From: Agaricus subrufescens
Lineage: Eukaryota > Basidiomycota > Agaricomycetes > Agaricales > Agaricaceae
Direction: 5' to 3'
DNA: 64,000 nucleotides
Assembly: GCA_029945375.1 (NCBI GenBank)
Contig: CM057058.1
Location: forward strand, 1,364,001 to 1,428,000
Shown here: piece by piece, positions 1 through 10,297 of the stretch
Layout: each line of letters opens with the position of its first letter
Numbering within the stretch: the stretch's first letter is position 1
Position numbers and translations under genes: made by a program
The notes under the pieces: generated by a model
What the model was told of the DNA's origin: nothing
The model's input: only the letters and a program-made list of their open reading frames with translations
Databases searched by the model: none

Positions 1-600
1 CCACGCAACAAGTTGACCTGGGAGAAGGTAGTTGATTATGCCTTCTTAACAGATTTCACACTTCTATGAGATTGTTGTGAGGATATTACCCAACACCCCT
101 GGGCTCAACTGCACTCACGCGTTCTGATGGATCAGTATTTCAAAATCCTCCGAGCACGTGAAGAGATCAAACGTGTGAACATTGAAATTTGCCAGGTCAT
201 CACATTCCTCCATGATGAAAACCAGTACTTACACCTGATGGAGAGTAAGTTATCTCAATCAGATCCCCTCATAGCCCACCAAATCAAAATCCTCCACCTC
301 AGGACTATGCACTACAAGGATTTACATCTGCGACGTTTCTCCAAGCTTGCTAGCAACCCCAATTTTAGTGGCAGTGTTCTTGTGGGGCAAAGTGTTGATC
401 GTTCCAGGTACATCAATTTGGGGAAGGATCAAGATCATGTTTTCACATCAAGTTTTGATGCTCAGGGTACGCTTGAGGAGCATAGTACTTTGGGGGACAA
501 CCTTGAGGAGTCTGAGGCTCGCCAATTGCAGGAGATAGATCAAAGGTATACACTTCTAGCTAGTATCATTCGTATGGAATCGTCGTCTTTGTCATTCTAA
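1..600 (+). pseudogene. C-terminal remnant of a KDZ-type transposase
   Basis: The frame ending at 600 reads upstream through 127 to the window edge with one TGA at 67-69. The product has the look of the C-terminal region of agaric KDZ (Kyakuja-Dileera-Zisupton) transposases: a WEKVVDYAFL-like segment, a short 'PWA' stretch, then a helix beginning RAREEIKRVNIEI and a charged tail. From family knowledge this part follows the catalytic core, which would lie outside the window. The TGA sits where the context (LL-stop-D) suggests an arginine, and CGA to TGA is a CpG transition. An ATG at 127 opens the last 157 codons, but I do not take it as a real start. Family assignment is from memory of motif patterns and is moderate. 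Confidence 0.5.
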
Positions 601-1990
601 ACTTATTGTGTGTGCAATCAATTATTTTTTCTGTGCGAGTTCAACAACCTCACGTGGTACCGCAATGCGCGATGCGAGTCTCATCAATCAAGATTCAAAC
701 ATCACATGGTAGCATGACGTGTGTCCCATCAACAAGGGGCTTACCCACGCCCCTCTAGACGAGTAAAATGCTTACTCTCGCCTACAGAATAGAGGACTGT
801 TGCAATGCTCTCCTATGAAGACTGCAGCAAATGCTAAGTAAGATTTGATGGAGTGAGATAGACAGAAATGCATGGACCATGTATTGATGGTGGCATTTGT
901 GCCAGATAATGCTGGGTGCTGATGCCGACAGGGAGGGAGTGTTGATGGTGGCAACGCAGAGGGGAAGGGCGCCAAGTGATGGCAAGGGAGCAGTGGAGCA
1001 GAGAGAGCTGAATGATGATGAGTGAGGCCGTGGGAGAGGGCAGGAGTTGTGACCGGGTGATGGGGATGATGCCGAATGATGAGGGAGGATTGATGTCGGA
1101 GAGGCTGGCTGGTTGTGATGGGAAGTGCGGAAATGATGGTGGGCAAGGATGTGGGAAGAGGGGTGAATGATGGGAGAGGAGTGATGGCAGGAGGGACAAC
1201 TGATGACGACAGAGAGGGGCATTTGATGGCGTGAAAGGGTGTGGGAGGCAACTAGGGCGGTGATGAGAGAGGGAGCATCACGCGGTTCTCACGGGAGAGC
1301 CATTGATCAACCATCATCTGGCAAGGGGCAGCCGACGGGCAGACGACGAGCTCTTCAAAGTCACAAAAAGTGCATGTTATGTGGTCAATTAGTATTCTAT
1401 GAGTATTTTGAATTAAACCCCTCTAGTGAGAAGTGTCAGATGACCCATTTACTTCCATTAGTTAAGGGACTATTTCGGCAGGGACAGGTGGTCCCATCAT
1501 ATCTTCGGGGGCATATGACCATATCAGGCAACCATGATATTCTGTCGCCATACATTCTGCATACTGTAGAAAGAAATCTGCATACTTCCTATGCTATGAT
1601 TTGAATAACCAAACTATTTTTTTCTTTTGGGTTGAGAATGTCCCTTCCTAACAGAGGACTATGAGAATGATGAGCCAGCTCGCTTTCTTGTCAACAAAAA
1701 TTCCTCAATAGCATCACTGTTTGGAAGACCATTATCCTCTTGATATTTCAATGTTGTTTCAGGCGATATTCCCATGGCAAGTTCTTCTCTCTTTTTGATA
1801 TGGGTCTTGACGTACACCTTTGATTTGCGGTCCATAGTGAGCAAGCAGCGACGAGGAAAGCTTTTATTATCTAGTGATGACAGTGCTACAAGAGTGTAAT
1901 CACGGTTGCCTGATATGGATATATGCCCCCAAAGATATGATGGGACTGCTAATTTGGGGCTAAGACCCCAAAACGCAATCTGGTACAGTC
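601..1990. other. Non-coding or decayed stretch
   Basis: No convincing gene. Positions about 890-1240 are rich in GATG/GGGAG purine repeats, so the opposite strand is open in all three frames as Pro/Ser/His-rich shadows. A 121-codon plus-strand frame (1239-1604) and a 61-codon minus-strand frame (1659-1844) show no recognisable motif. The coding signal of the NLR fragment becomes visible only near 1991, so its 5' part is missing or too degraded to see. Confidence 0.4.
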
Positions 1991-2088
1991 CCGGGGAACC
2001 TCGTGTATCGGATTTTTCCGGCGGTAGCCCCCTGCCTCGACAAGTGCAACAATGCGTGTACCCAGGTTGAACTCCTCCGCCTCATTAC
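1991..2088 (+). pseudogene. NLR (NACHT/STAND) gene, segment left of the copia insertion
   Basis: In frame with 8021 onward, this stretch reads RIFPAVAPCLDKCNNACTQV and then ELLRLIT. This corresponds to the Walker B region (LDEC-like) and following helix of basidiomycete NACHT NTPases, where the usual form is a hydrophobic run plus 'ALDEC'. Here the acidic pair is LDK, so the site may be degraded. The segment stops inside the ATT-AC of an Ile-Thr pair, exactly at the 5-bp target duplication of the copia element. The exon resumes at 8021 in the same frame. Nothing upstream of 1991 is clearly NLR-like, so the N-terminal domain and Walker A are absent from the visible sequence. Confidence 0.5.
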
Positions 2089-2419
2089 TGTTAGAATAGT
2101 ACATTGATGCTTACAAAGCTCTGTACGAATTATGACTTATGCACAGCATCTATTTATGGATGCTTCTATTGTTCCGTTGTGATGCAATCTATTGTTGCTC
2201 CAACAATTATGCATGGACGCTTACGCGTCCTATTATGATGAATATCTTTTGTCTATGCGCACAGCCTCCTAGAGTAGTATATAAAGGCCTGTGTATCTAG
2301 TAAATAATCATACAGTTCTCTCGTCTCTCATCACCCTCGTCGTATTACTCGTCCTCAAGCTACTTCAATCAGTAAGTCTATCAGCCCACCGCTATGCGTG
2401 TGTCGCTGCTGTCTTAACA
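2089..2419 (+). repeat. 5' LTR of the copia element
   Basis: 331 bp, TG..CA termini with a 5-bp inverted TGTTA/TAACA. Nearly identical to 7689-8020. It contains a TATA box (2278-2285), so transcription should begin within this repeat. Confidence 0.95.
2278..2285 (+). promoter_or_regulatory. TATA box of the copia LTR
   Basis: TATATAAA followed by GG, inside the 5' LTR about 140 bp before its end. The same octamer is conserved in the 3' LTR near 7880. This is the likely promoter for the gag-pol transcript. Confidence 0.6.
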
Positions 2420-2433
2420 GGTTATGGGCCCCG
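2420..2433 (+). other. Primer binding site, tRNA-Met anticodon-arm type
   Basis: GGTTATGGGCCC directly abuts the left LTR. It is complementary to the anticodon arm of initiator tRNA-Met (it covers the CAU anticodon), not to a tRNA 3' end. This is the arrangement known for Drosophila copia, which primes from a half-tRNA. Confidence 0.7.
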
Positions 2434-2650
2434 ATCGCCTGTTCACTCTGTGCACCCACGTTGCACGATGTTGAAAGGGTTGATCGACCTACCTGAACGA
2501 TGTATCGAGGCCTCGCCCCGCCTTTGTTTGAAGTGTGCTACACCAAGCACCTTCCCCGTTCACGGTCTACACCCTCTCTGCAGGCGAGAAGGAGCTTCAG
2601 CCTATCTGACGCAGCGCACCCCGTGCTATGCTTGATACTGATCGTGTTTC

Positions 2651-5600
2651 ATGCAGACACTCGAATCAATGGCCTCAGCTGTACTCCCCCTTCTCAACAC
2701 TGTTCCTGTCCTTACCGGAGCAGAGAACTATGACTCTTGGAAGTGCAGTATGCGCAACATCATGACGCTTCTCCAAGATTCATTGAGCGATGTTTCTGCT
2801 CTAGATCTCATTGACAATAATGTCACACCCACTACGGACGCTGACGAAATTGCGAGAAGGGCTCACTGTCAAAAGCTTGCCATAGCGGCCATGCATTGCT
2901 GCATCTCTGAAGGACTGGTCACCATCCAGTACACCAGTGTTCATGATCTCTGGGTAGCCCTAGAGAACGCCTATGGCACAGCCGGGCCTGCTGGCATCTT
3001 TGCCATGTACCAGCAGACATTGGGATTCTCGATTTCTGGATCGAAAGATCCATCGGCAGAAATCGCCCAACTCGAGCTAATCTATAACTGTCTTGAAACC
3101 ACTGGAGTCAATATCCCCGCACTAGTTCGTGTGATGACTCTTCTTGGATCTGTTCCGAATAACTGGAACATTGCATCCTCCTTCCTTGCTGCTAAGTCCT
3201 CAGTTACCGATGTGACTTACCAGGCTGTTCGCGCTGCGATTCTCACGGAATACAACCAGCGCAAGAATGCCCAGACCCAAGCGAATCGCTTCTCTGGCAT
3301 TAAGCGGAACAACAACGCTCCGCAGTGGAAACCACAAGGTGGACACAACCAACAGCAGCAGAAGCAGCAGCAGCAGCACAAGCCTCACGGCCAACAGCAG
3401 CAGCAGCAGCAACAGCAGCAGCAATCCGGGAATAACCAAAACTCGGATCAGCCTAAGAAGAAAACTCGCCGCGGTAAACGCAAGGACAACCAGACCGCTA
3501 AACAAGCTGATCTGGCGCCTACTACTGGCATAGAAGAGTACTTGGCACAATCGTGCACTCAATTTGCATCCCCCGCTATTTTACACTCCGGGATCCCCCT
3601 CGCAGCTCGTCTATCGCATCAGGTCACATCTGACCCTCGCCCTCGCCCTGCATTCCGTCCTTACCCAATTGGACGCTTCGAAACGGCTAAGGTGCGAGTA
3701 CTTGCCCAAAAAGACAAGGAGCTTGCTGCAAAAGCGACCGAGATGGAGATCGATCCCATCAATGCAGTGATCGAAGAATACGAACCCTCCGGAATGGAGG
3801 ACGATTCGGTCTCTATCGGATCCTCCCGGTATGTCACTTATAAATCCCCTGATCAGGTTGATACTAATGAAGAACTACAGTGCTGGATCTCCAACTCTTT
3901 ACATGTAGATCAGCCTGTATTATATAGTTCTCAATCATATGCATGCGTCGCTTCTACTAGCACCAAGCAAAAAAGTGACAATGAGTGTTCCAAATGCAGG
4001 GATAAGCAGCCTGCAAACCCAGACTATACGACCGAATGGCTCCTCGACTCAGGCGCATCGTGCCACTTTACATGCGACCTCAATGACTTTGTTGAGTATG
4101 AAAAGGGAAATTTCGGAATAGTCGGAACTGCTGAAGTGGATAAGATCCTTCCAATAACCGCTCGTGGAACCGTCATGTTCGAGCATGAAGTCGTCGACCC
4201 AAAAACGGGTGAAGTCACTTTATTGACTTCAACAATCTCACCAGTATCTTATGTCGCCGGTATGGGGGGCCGGATCCTATCCACCAACACGTTCTTACAA
4301 AATGGTGCGACTGTGATCGGCAACGACAAACATACAACTCTGTACGACCCAAAAGGGAAACCCATCCTCACTGCTATAGCGACTAGTGGATGTTGTGGTA
4401 GTAATCTACACTATGTGTTCACACGTGTCTTCAAACAAGTTGGCACAATGAACCGATCTGTCCACGATCCGTCTTACGAGATCTGGCACCAAAGGTTCGG
4501 TCACGTCTCTGACAAAGCTCTGAAAAGAGTACCAAACTCCTCGAAATCACCACCCAAAATTGATTTCCCCCGGTCGAAATGGACATGTCCAGGTTGTGCT
4601 CTTGGCAAGCAGCACCAGAAGTCCTTCCCGGAAAATTCCAAACCAGCTTCTAGTTACGGCGAATTGATCCATTCGGATCTTCTTGAATTCCCCATTCAAT
4701 CGTACCACAAATACAAATGGGTAATTACGTTCCTAGACGATTGTTCATCAGTCGGCACCATCGCCCTTCTTAGAAATAAGTCGGACGCATTCAAAGCGCT
4801 GAAGGATTTTGTTGCGATGATAAAAAATCAGCACAATACTTCAGTTAAACGCATTAGAACCGATAATGGTGGCGAATACATATCCTCAGACATGACGAAT
4901 TTCTTTAACTCAAATGGAATAATACACGAGACTACCGCTCCTCACGCGCACCAACAAAACGGTTGCGCTGAGAGATTAAATCGAACCTTGCTCGATAAAG
5001 CAAGAGCCATGCTACAACACGCATGCTTCCCTGATTCTTACTGGGAGTTCGCTATACAATGCGCTGTGCACGTTTACAATCACACGCCCATGCGACGTCT
5101 CGAATGGAAATCACCATACGAAAAATGGTGTGGTAAAAAACCTGAGATCAACAATCTCAGGGTATTTGGCTGTGGAGCGTATGTTTTCATACCTGAAGAG
5201 AAACGTGCAAACAAACTATCTCCTCGTTCCGAGTTGATGATCTTTGTGGGCTACTCTTCTGGAGGAGCGAACTACCAATTCATAAGGCATACCAAAAATA
5301 ACGCCTTGTTCGTCTCCCCTTCCGCCATTTTCGAGGAGGACTATTTCCCAAAATGTCCCGAAACAGATCCACGTGGTTACCCTAAGGCACCTCCGTCAAC
5401 AAATGACGACGATGAATCTGATAATAGCGGAGATTCACCTCCTGCTCCATACGGTTATGGGTCTGATCCTAAACCCTTACCACCTACGCCTCCTAAACCC
5501 CCTCACGGACCGTCTACGCCGAGTTCGGGTCCTTCCAGACCCAGAACCCCAAGTCGTGCTCCATCCCCGCAAAGGTCGCCTCCGCCTGCGCCTCCTCAAC

Positions 5601-7651
5601 CACCTGCTCCCCAACCCGGGCTGAGCAGTGGAAACCCGAGGAGATCTGGTCGCGAACGACGTGCACCAATGCGGAAAGATAACGTTTACGGTGATCGCTC
5701 TGATCCAGTTAAGGATCTCCAAAAGGACTTAGAAGGTCTATTGGATAAAATAAGGGCTACTGGCGAATCTGAACGCCAACCGAATGAATGTGATATTCGA
5801 AAACCCTACCCGCCTGCCAAAGATGTGATCGGCCCTCAGGAAGATCGTCTAAGGCAAAGGTTCCCCTGGCATGAACGACGGGCATGGGAATTTGATAGAG
5901 CACCAAAATGGAACCGTAATGGACCGGTACCATCAGTTGAGCCTGAATTGGCCCCTGATACTCCTCCATCTGGCAACGAATCTCCAGAACCAACCCAGAG
6001 AAGCCAGCCACCTTCGGATCATATGGAGGATATACAACGTCTTGTACATGAGGGGGGACTCGAATTTATCGAAACGCTAATCGCAGCTGCAGTCAAAAAG
6101 GGCAAGACTCCGGTCATGTTCAAAGACCTTGCAGATCTCTCTCCCGATGATCGCAAAGATTGGATCGCTGCATGTGTGGAGGAGCTCCAAGCCCTAAAAA
6201 AGCGAGGAGTATACAAACTTATGGATCTCCCGAAAGGTCGTAGAGCCATTAAGAATCGATGGGTGTTTAACACGAAGTCCGATGGCCGGAAACGTGCTCG
6301 ACTCGTGGCTAAAGGTTTCTCCCAGATCGAAGGCGTTGACTTCGATGAGCTATTTTCTCCTGTGGTCCAGTATGAAACCGCATGTCTCCTACTCGGTGTT
6401 GCCGCACTCAAGGATTGGGAGATTGAAAGCGTAGATGTCAAAACCGCGTACCTATATGGTAAACTGGATGAAGAAATCTACATGGAGCAACCTGAAGGAT
6501 TCCGATTAAAAGGATCTGAAAGGAAAGTGTGGAAACTACACCATGCCCTTTATGGACTGAAACAAGCTGGCTTGGCCTGGTGGCGTGAGTTGACCGCGTC
6601 CATGAAGGAATTAGGCTTTAAGCGCTGTCAATCAGATGCCAGTGTTTATACTTACTGTTGTCCGAAGACAAAGCAACTTATCATTGCATTAGTCTACGTT
6701 GACAACGTTGCCTTAATTGGCAAGCGAACCAAGCTCTTCACAGACTTGAAGAATCACTTTATGAAGAAATGGGAATGCCGTGACCTTGGTGAATGTAAAG
6801 AGTTCCTAGGGATGAAAATCACGCGCGACAGAAAGAACAGGAGAATCTTTCTCAATCAAGTCGATTATCTCGATAAGATCCTTGAGAAGTTCAACGTCGC
6901 TTCTAAGCTGACGGAAACTCCCCTCAAGTCTGGTTTCGTGTTCCTACCCAATAGTGAACCTGTCAACCCGGCTCTTCAGACCCGCTACCAACAACTAGTG
7001 GGATCTTTGATGTATCTGATGATCGGTTCCCGACCAGATATCGCTTACGCTGTTGTTAAGCTGAGCCAACAATGTGCCAACCCTGCAGAAGAGCATTTCG
7101 AAGCGGGCCTTTGGGTCCTCCGTTATCTCCTTGCCACTTGCAAGTACTGCATTGTGTTTAATGGCGCATCTAATAAAGGTCTGCATGCCTTCTCGGACTC
7201 AGACTGGGCTCAAGATCCCACCGACCGCAAATCGGTTACTGGTAACTATGTTATGCTAGCTTCTGGGTGTGTATCCTGGTTGAGCAGAAAACAGAAAACC
7301 GTTGCTGCTTCTTCTACAGAAGCAGAGTATATAGCGCTGTCTGATTGCTCCAAGCAACTTGTTTGGATGCACCAGCTCCTTACTGAAGCAGGACTCGATG
7401 TCCTCCCTCCTAAATTGTCCGCTGACAATGAAGGTTCGATCTTCTGGGCATCAAACCCAGTTCAAGAACGACGTTCAAAACATATCGACGTGAAAATTCA
7501 CATTGTCCGTCAATATGTGGAAGATGGGAAAATCGATCTTTGTTGGATTGATGGAACCAAAAACCCGGCCGACATCTTTACCAAAAATTTAGATAAGGTC
7601 AAGTTTGAACGAATCCGAAAATTGCTTGGCATGGAATTCTTTGCGCAGTAA
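2651..7651 (+). CDS. Copia Gag-Pol polyprotein (1,666 aa), RT active site altered
   Basis: Single uninterrupted frame. Gag occupies roughly residues 1-230, then a glutamine-rich stretch (about 230-258) and a basic KKKTRRGKRK segment. No CCHC zinc knuckle is visible. The aspartic protease motif DSGA is at 466-469. The integrase follows with an HHCC zinc region (about 612-655) and catalytic D676, D738 and E774, exactly 35 residues between the last two. A proline-rich linker leads to the copia-type reverse transcriptase (about 1175-1420) and RNase H (about 1500-1650, with SDSDW, STEAEY and ADNEGS). The RT catalytic motif reads YVDN (1349-1352) instead of YVDD. The change GAC to AAC at 6704 lies in a CpG context. 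The loss of the second Asp should abolish polymerisation. The order PR-IN-RT-RH defines the superfamily. Confidence 0.95.
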   Translation: MQTLESMASAVLPLLNTVPVLTGAENYDSWKCSMRNIMTLLQDSLSDVSALDLIDNNVTPTTDADEIARRAHCQKLAIAAMHCCISEGLVTIQYTSVHDLWVALENAYGTAGPAGIFAMYQQTLGFSISGSKDPSAEIAQLELIYNCLETTGVNIPALVRVMTLLGSVPNNWNIASSFLAAKSSVTDVTYQAVRAAILTEYNQRKNAQTQANRFSGIKRNNNAPQWKPQGGHNQQQQKQQQQHKPHGQQQQQQQQQQQSGNNQNSDQPKKKTRRGKRKDNQTAKQADLAPTTGIEEYLAQSCTQFASPAILHSGIPLAARLSHQVTSDPRPRPAFRPYPIGRFETAKVRVLAQKDKELAAKATEMEIDPINAVIEEYEPSGMEDDSVSIGSSRYVTYKSPDQVDTNEELQCWISNSLHVDQPVLYSSQSYACVASTSTKQKSDNECSKCRDKQPANPDYTTEWLLDSGASCHFTCDLNDFVEYEKGNFGIVGTAEVDKILPITARGTVMFEHEVVDPKTGEVTLLTSTISPVSYVAGMGGRILSTNTFLQNGATVIGNDKHTTLYDPKGKPILTAIATSGCCGSNLHYVFTRVFKQVGTMNRSVHDPSYEIWHQRFGHVSDKALKRVPNSSKSPPKIDFPRSKWTCPGCALGKQHQKSFPENSKPASSYGELIHSDLLEFPIQSYHKYKWVITFLDDCSSVGTIALLRNKSDAFKALKDFVAMIKNQHNTSVKRIRTDNGGEYISSDMTNFFNSNGIIHETTAPHAHQQNGCAERLNRTLLDKARAMLQHACFPDSYWEFAIQCAVHVYNHTPMRRLEWKSPYEKWCGKKPEINNLRVFGCGAYVFIPEEKRANKLSPRSELMIFVGYSSGGANYQFIRHTKNNALFVSPSAIFEEDYFPKCPETDPRGYPKAPPSTNDDDESDNSGDSPPAPYGYGSDPKPLPPTPPKPPHGPSTPSSGPSRPRTPSRAPSPQRSPPPAPPQPPAPQPGLSSGNPRRSGRERRAPMRKDNVYGDRSDPVKDLQKDLEGLLDKIRATGESERQPNECDIRKPYPPAKDVIGPQEDRLRQRFPWHERRAWEFDRAPKWNRNGPVPSVEPELAPDTPPSGNESPEPTQRSQPPSDHMEDIQRLVHEGGLEFIETLIAAAVKKGKTPVMFKDLADLSPDDRKDWIAACVEELQALKKRGVYKLMDLPKGRRAIKNRWVFNTKSDGRKRARLVAKGFSQIEGVDFDELFSPVVQYETACLLLGVAALKDWEIESVDVKTAYLYGKLDEEIYMEQPEGFRLKGSERKVWKLHHALYGLKQAGLAWWRELTASMKELGFKRCQSDASVYTYCCPKTKQLIIALVYVDNVALIGKRTKLFTDLKNHFMKKWECRDLGECKEFLGMKITRDRKNRRIFLNQVDYLDKILEKFNVASKLTETPLKSGFVFLPNSEPVNPALQTRYQQLVGSLMYLMIGSRPDIAYAVVKLSQQCANPAEEHFEAGLWVLRYLLATCKYCIVFNGASNKGLHAFSDSDWAQDPTDRKSVTGNYVMLASGCVSWLSRKQKTVAASSTEAEYIALSDCSKQLVWMHQLLTEAGLDVLPPKLSADNEGSIFWASNPVQERRSKHIDVKIHIVRQYVEDGKIDLCWIDGTKNPADIFTKNLDKVKFERIRKLLGMEFFAQ

Positions 7652-7688
7652 TGCAGCATAATTCTATTCGCCTTTTAGCATGGAGGAG

Positions 7689-8020
7689 TGTTAGAATAGT
7701 ACATTGATGCTTACAAAGCTCTGTACGAATTATGACTTATGCACAGCATCTATTTATGGATGCTTCTATTGTTCCGTTGTGATGCGATCTATTGTTGCTC
7801 CAACAATTATGCATGGACGCTTATGCGTCCTATTATGATGAATATCTTTTTGTCTATGCGCACAGCCTCCTAGAGTAGTATATAAAGGCCTGTGTATCTA
7901 GTAAATAATCATACAGTTCTCTCGTCTCTCATCACCCTCGTCGTATTACTCGTCCTCAAGCTACTTCAATCAGTAAGTCTATCAGCCCACCGCTATGCGT
8001 GTGTCGCTGCTGTCTTAACA
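7689..8020 (+). repeat. 3' LTR of the copia element
   Basis: 332 bp, preceded by a purine-rich TGGAGGAG tract and followed by the ATTAC duplication. A translation starting inside this LTR at 7892 would run into the NLR exon, but that is a by-product of the insertion. Confidence 0.95.
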
Positions 8021-9391
8021 ATTACAAATCTTTGTGTCTCGTATCCTTCCTCACCCATTGTATGGCTCGTTGTCATCCGCCCTGAACCACACATCATTTC
8101 ATTCTTTGCCAGACCCGAGGTCACGTTAGCATATGAGAAGGAGGAGATTGTCGTAGATTCCGATGAGGGTTGCACTGATGTTGAACAATTTCTGCGCCAT
8201 GAGCTGACAGAAATTGGGAGAGCGTCAAATTCCTTAGATCCCCGCTGGCCCGATAAAGAACGTTTGTGGAAATTAGCGAATGCTGCGGGTGGATTATTCG
8301 CTTATGCGCAGACTGTCGTCAAATATATTGGGGACTCAAGTATTGGAGACCCTGCTTCGCAACTCTCCGATATCCTGAATATAATTGATGAGCTTCCGAT
8401 GTCGGCGTTGTCTCAGGAAGAACATCCAATGGCTCTACTTGATGCGCTCTATGCCCGCATTTTAACCAATGTTCCAACTAAAATAATGGTCCACGCTCGA
8501 AAGCTCTTACTGGTGTTAACATCAAGTTGGTATCGGGCCATGGGAAGGGGAAGGAACCTCATTGTCCTGTGCAACTGGTTAGGGATGACTACCGATGAGG
8601 CTTATACCGCTCTTAATCGCCTCCGTGCCGTTTTGGATTTCCCCGAACGCCATGAAGCCCATAAAAGACTACCCCAACCTTTCCATAAATCTTTCTTCGA
8701 CCACTTATCACGGTCCGGATTTTCCAATGACATCAAGCTTGAAGCTCGACAAATTGCAATCAAATGTGCATTGAGAGTATTAAAGGAAGCTCCCAATGGC
8801 AACAATTGTGATACGTCGGATATGCCTTATCATTATGGCGTCCTGGCTCGCTATAGTGGTGCTGGCGGGAATATTTTGATTACATGGCCGGTTCATGGAG
8901 TGGACTGGAGCGACGCAAAAACATGCAAAAGTATGTATCAGCTGGCAATTGGAGAAGTCATGCAAGGAATAGCACGTGCAGATCCGATGTTCCAGAGCGA
9001 ACGCTACATTAGGCTCTTGACCACTCAGTTTAACCATCACAACAGCAATTTTCCCTTTGACGAATGGCGCAACTTAGTGTTCGTGAGTGTCCTAGAAAAT
9101 ATTGTCCTATGTTGATGCGACTGAAATCACATACAAGGATCAATCTTGCCGCCATGAATTTGCGGCACACGGCATACTTAAGCAAACACCCATCGAGTCG
9201 ATCAAGACTTTCAGGATCCGGGGGGATCGCATTATCAGAACGCGATTTTACTTCCCCGTCTCAACACCGGCTCTTCCTGATACATGGAAATTATCCTGCA
9301 AAGTGAGCGAACATCCTACATCTTATGTATAAACGCTTGTTGAACTTGTGCCATACAGCATACGAGAGCGGGCCAGTGTGATGAAGGAAAG
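8021..9391 (+). pseudogene. NLR (NACHT/STAND) gene, segment between the two insertions
   Basis: The frame continues from the left segment through the copia target duplication. It carries the NACHT-typical RPEPHI motif, then the helical region (RLWKLANAAGGLFAYAQTVVKYI) and the downstream region common to basidiomycete NLRs (FHKSFFDHLSRSGFS). I infer three exons: 8021-9082, 9138-9302 and 9359-9391. They are separated by introns of 55 and 56 bp with GTGAGT..AAG and GTGAGC..CAG borders, and all phases fit. The last exon is cut by the gypsy element at GAAAG (9387-9391) and resumes at 18826. No stop or frameshift occurs within the exons, so the insertions appear to be the main damage. Such proteins are believed to act in non-self recognition in fungi. 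Confidence 0.7.
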
Positions 9392-9586
9392 TGTAACGCA
9401 AGCGATGGCGGTTACGCTACACGAGAGACTTTCAGTCGGAGAACTCAACAGGTATAAACTATCGGGTTAAGAAAATCTGCCTAGTACAAATAGTAGAGTT
9501 AGGTTTATATATGTAGAGACTATTTGTCTAGGCCATGTCAAGAAAAACAAATAACAAATATCGGTAATAATATAGCCAGTGCTACA
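9392..9586 (-). repeat. 3' LTR of gypsy element 1
   Basis: 195 bp, 98.5% identical to 18626-18820. On the element strand it is preceded by a purine-rich CTTGGAGGGTGTA tract, the probable polypurine primer. Confidence 0.95.
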
Positions 9587-9706
9587 TACACCCTCCAAGG
9601 CTCGCTCGAGAGCTTTTTCCTTTTTAGATGAAGTAATCAAGGTAAAGAATAATGAGAGAACAAATTCCTGTTTTCGAAATAAAAGGTTATAAGGATTGAA
9701 ACTCGT

Positions 9707-10297
9707 TCACATGTGGATCAACATTGGATCGCTGTCTCCCTCCAATCCTCCGGTCTCGGTGTTGGTGAGCCTAGCGGGGTCTATGGTTTCGCTATTGACG
9801 TGATTATCGGTAGACTGATTGTTAGGGATTATGCCGTCAAATTCGGGTAGTGAGCGAAGTGTTGGTGAACCAGGAATGGATGGTGAGATGCTAGTTTCAT
9901 CGTCCTCGAAGTAACGGCGAGGTCTCCTGTCGTAGGGAGCATTCCTCACTCTCCTAAATCCTCCTCTTCCTCTGGTTCTGCTAGGTCCATAACCGGTTTG
10001 CTCCGCATATTCATTTTCCTTTCTGATTGCGCTACTAACAATGACACGAGTCATGTTTACAACAGCATCGTCCTTCGTGTGACCATTAAAGTCGGCCAGA
10101 CCAAGATCCATCAAGGTATTGTTCTTGGCAGGAGGAACGGCGAGAGCAAAGGGGAGTAGGTCGAGGTCATTAAATGTGATAGGTTGTCGATCAGCGGGTA
10201 TGATCCATCGAGAGTCGAGTTCACTCCAATAGGAGTAACCGAAAAAGGTGTTTTGGTGGTTGTTGAAGATACGAGCAAATTCGGAGTATCCGATAGG
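9707..10297 (-). CDS. Gypsy element 1, C-terminal tail of Gag-Pol after the third TGA
   Basis: Opens directly after the TGA at 10300-10298, in the same frame as the integrase segment. About 196 codons: first a segment rich in aromatic and hydrophobic residues (FFGYSYWSELDSRWIIPADR), then LMDLGLADFNGHTKDDAV, an Arg/Gly-rich patch (RGRGGFRRVRN) and an acidic end. I recognise no enzyme domain. In relatives it may act as a post-integrase tail or assembly segment, which is a guess. An ATG exists at 10114 but need not be used if the TGA is a mutation. Confidence 0.55.
   Translation of the reverse strand, partial: PIGYSEFARIFNNHQNTFFGYSYWSELDSRWIIPADRQPITFNDLDLLPFALAVPPAKNNTLMDLGLADFNGHTKDDAVVNMTRVIVSSAIRKENEYAEQTGYGPSRTRGRGGFRRVRNAPYDRRPRRYFEDDETSISPSIPGSPTLRSLPEFDGIIPNNQSTDNHVNSETIDPARLTNTETGGLEGDSDPMLIHM

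Larger units (their letters stand above)
2089..8020 (+). mobile_element. Ty1/copia LTR retrotransposon, full length
   Basis: Complete element of 5,932 bp bounded by LTRs of 331 and 332 bp that begin TGTTA and end TAACA. The 5-bp target duplication ATTAC lies at 2084-2088 and 8021-8025. The LTRs differ by two substitutions (both CpG transitions) and one T indel, so the insertion is recent. One long gag-pol frame, a primer site touching the left LTR and a purine-rich tract next to the right LTR are present. It sits in the coding sequence of an NLR gene. It looks structurally intact, but the reverse transcriptase active site is altered (YVDN), so autonomous activity is doubtful. Confidence 0.95.

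Noticed and set aside
772..1251. Long overlapping minus-strand frames (Pro/Ser/His-rich)
   Set aside because: Three frames are open at once over purine-rich repeats. Composition explains them.
3200..3562. Minus-strand frame with long leucine runs
   Set aside because: It is the antisense of the glutamine codon repeat in copia gag.
7892..9115. 407-codon frame that begins inside the copia 3' LTR
   Set aside because: The first 43 codons are LTR sequence. The frame is an accidental fusion to the NLR exon. The true exon begins with the target duplication at 8021.
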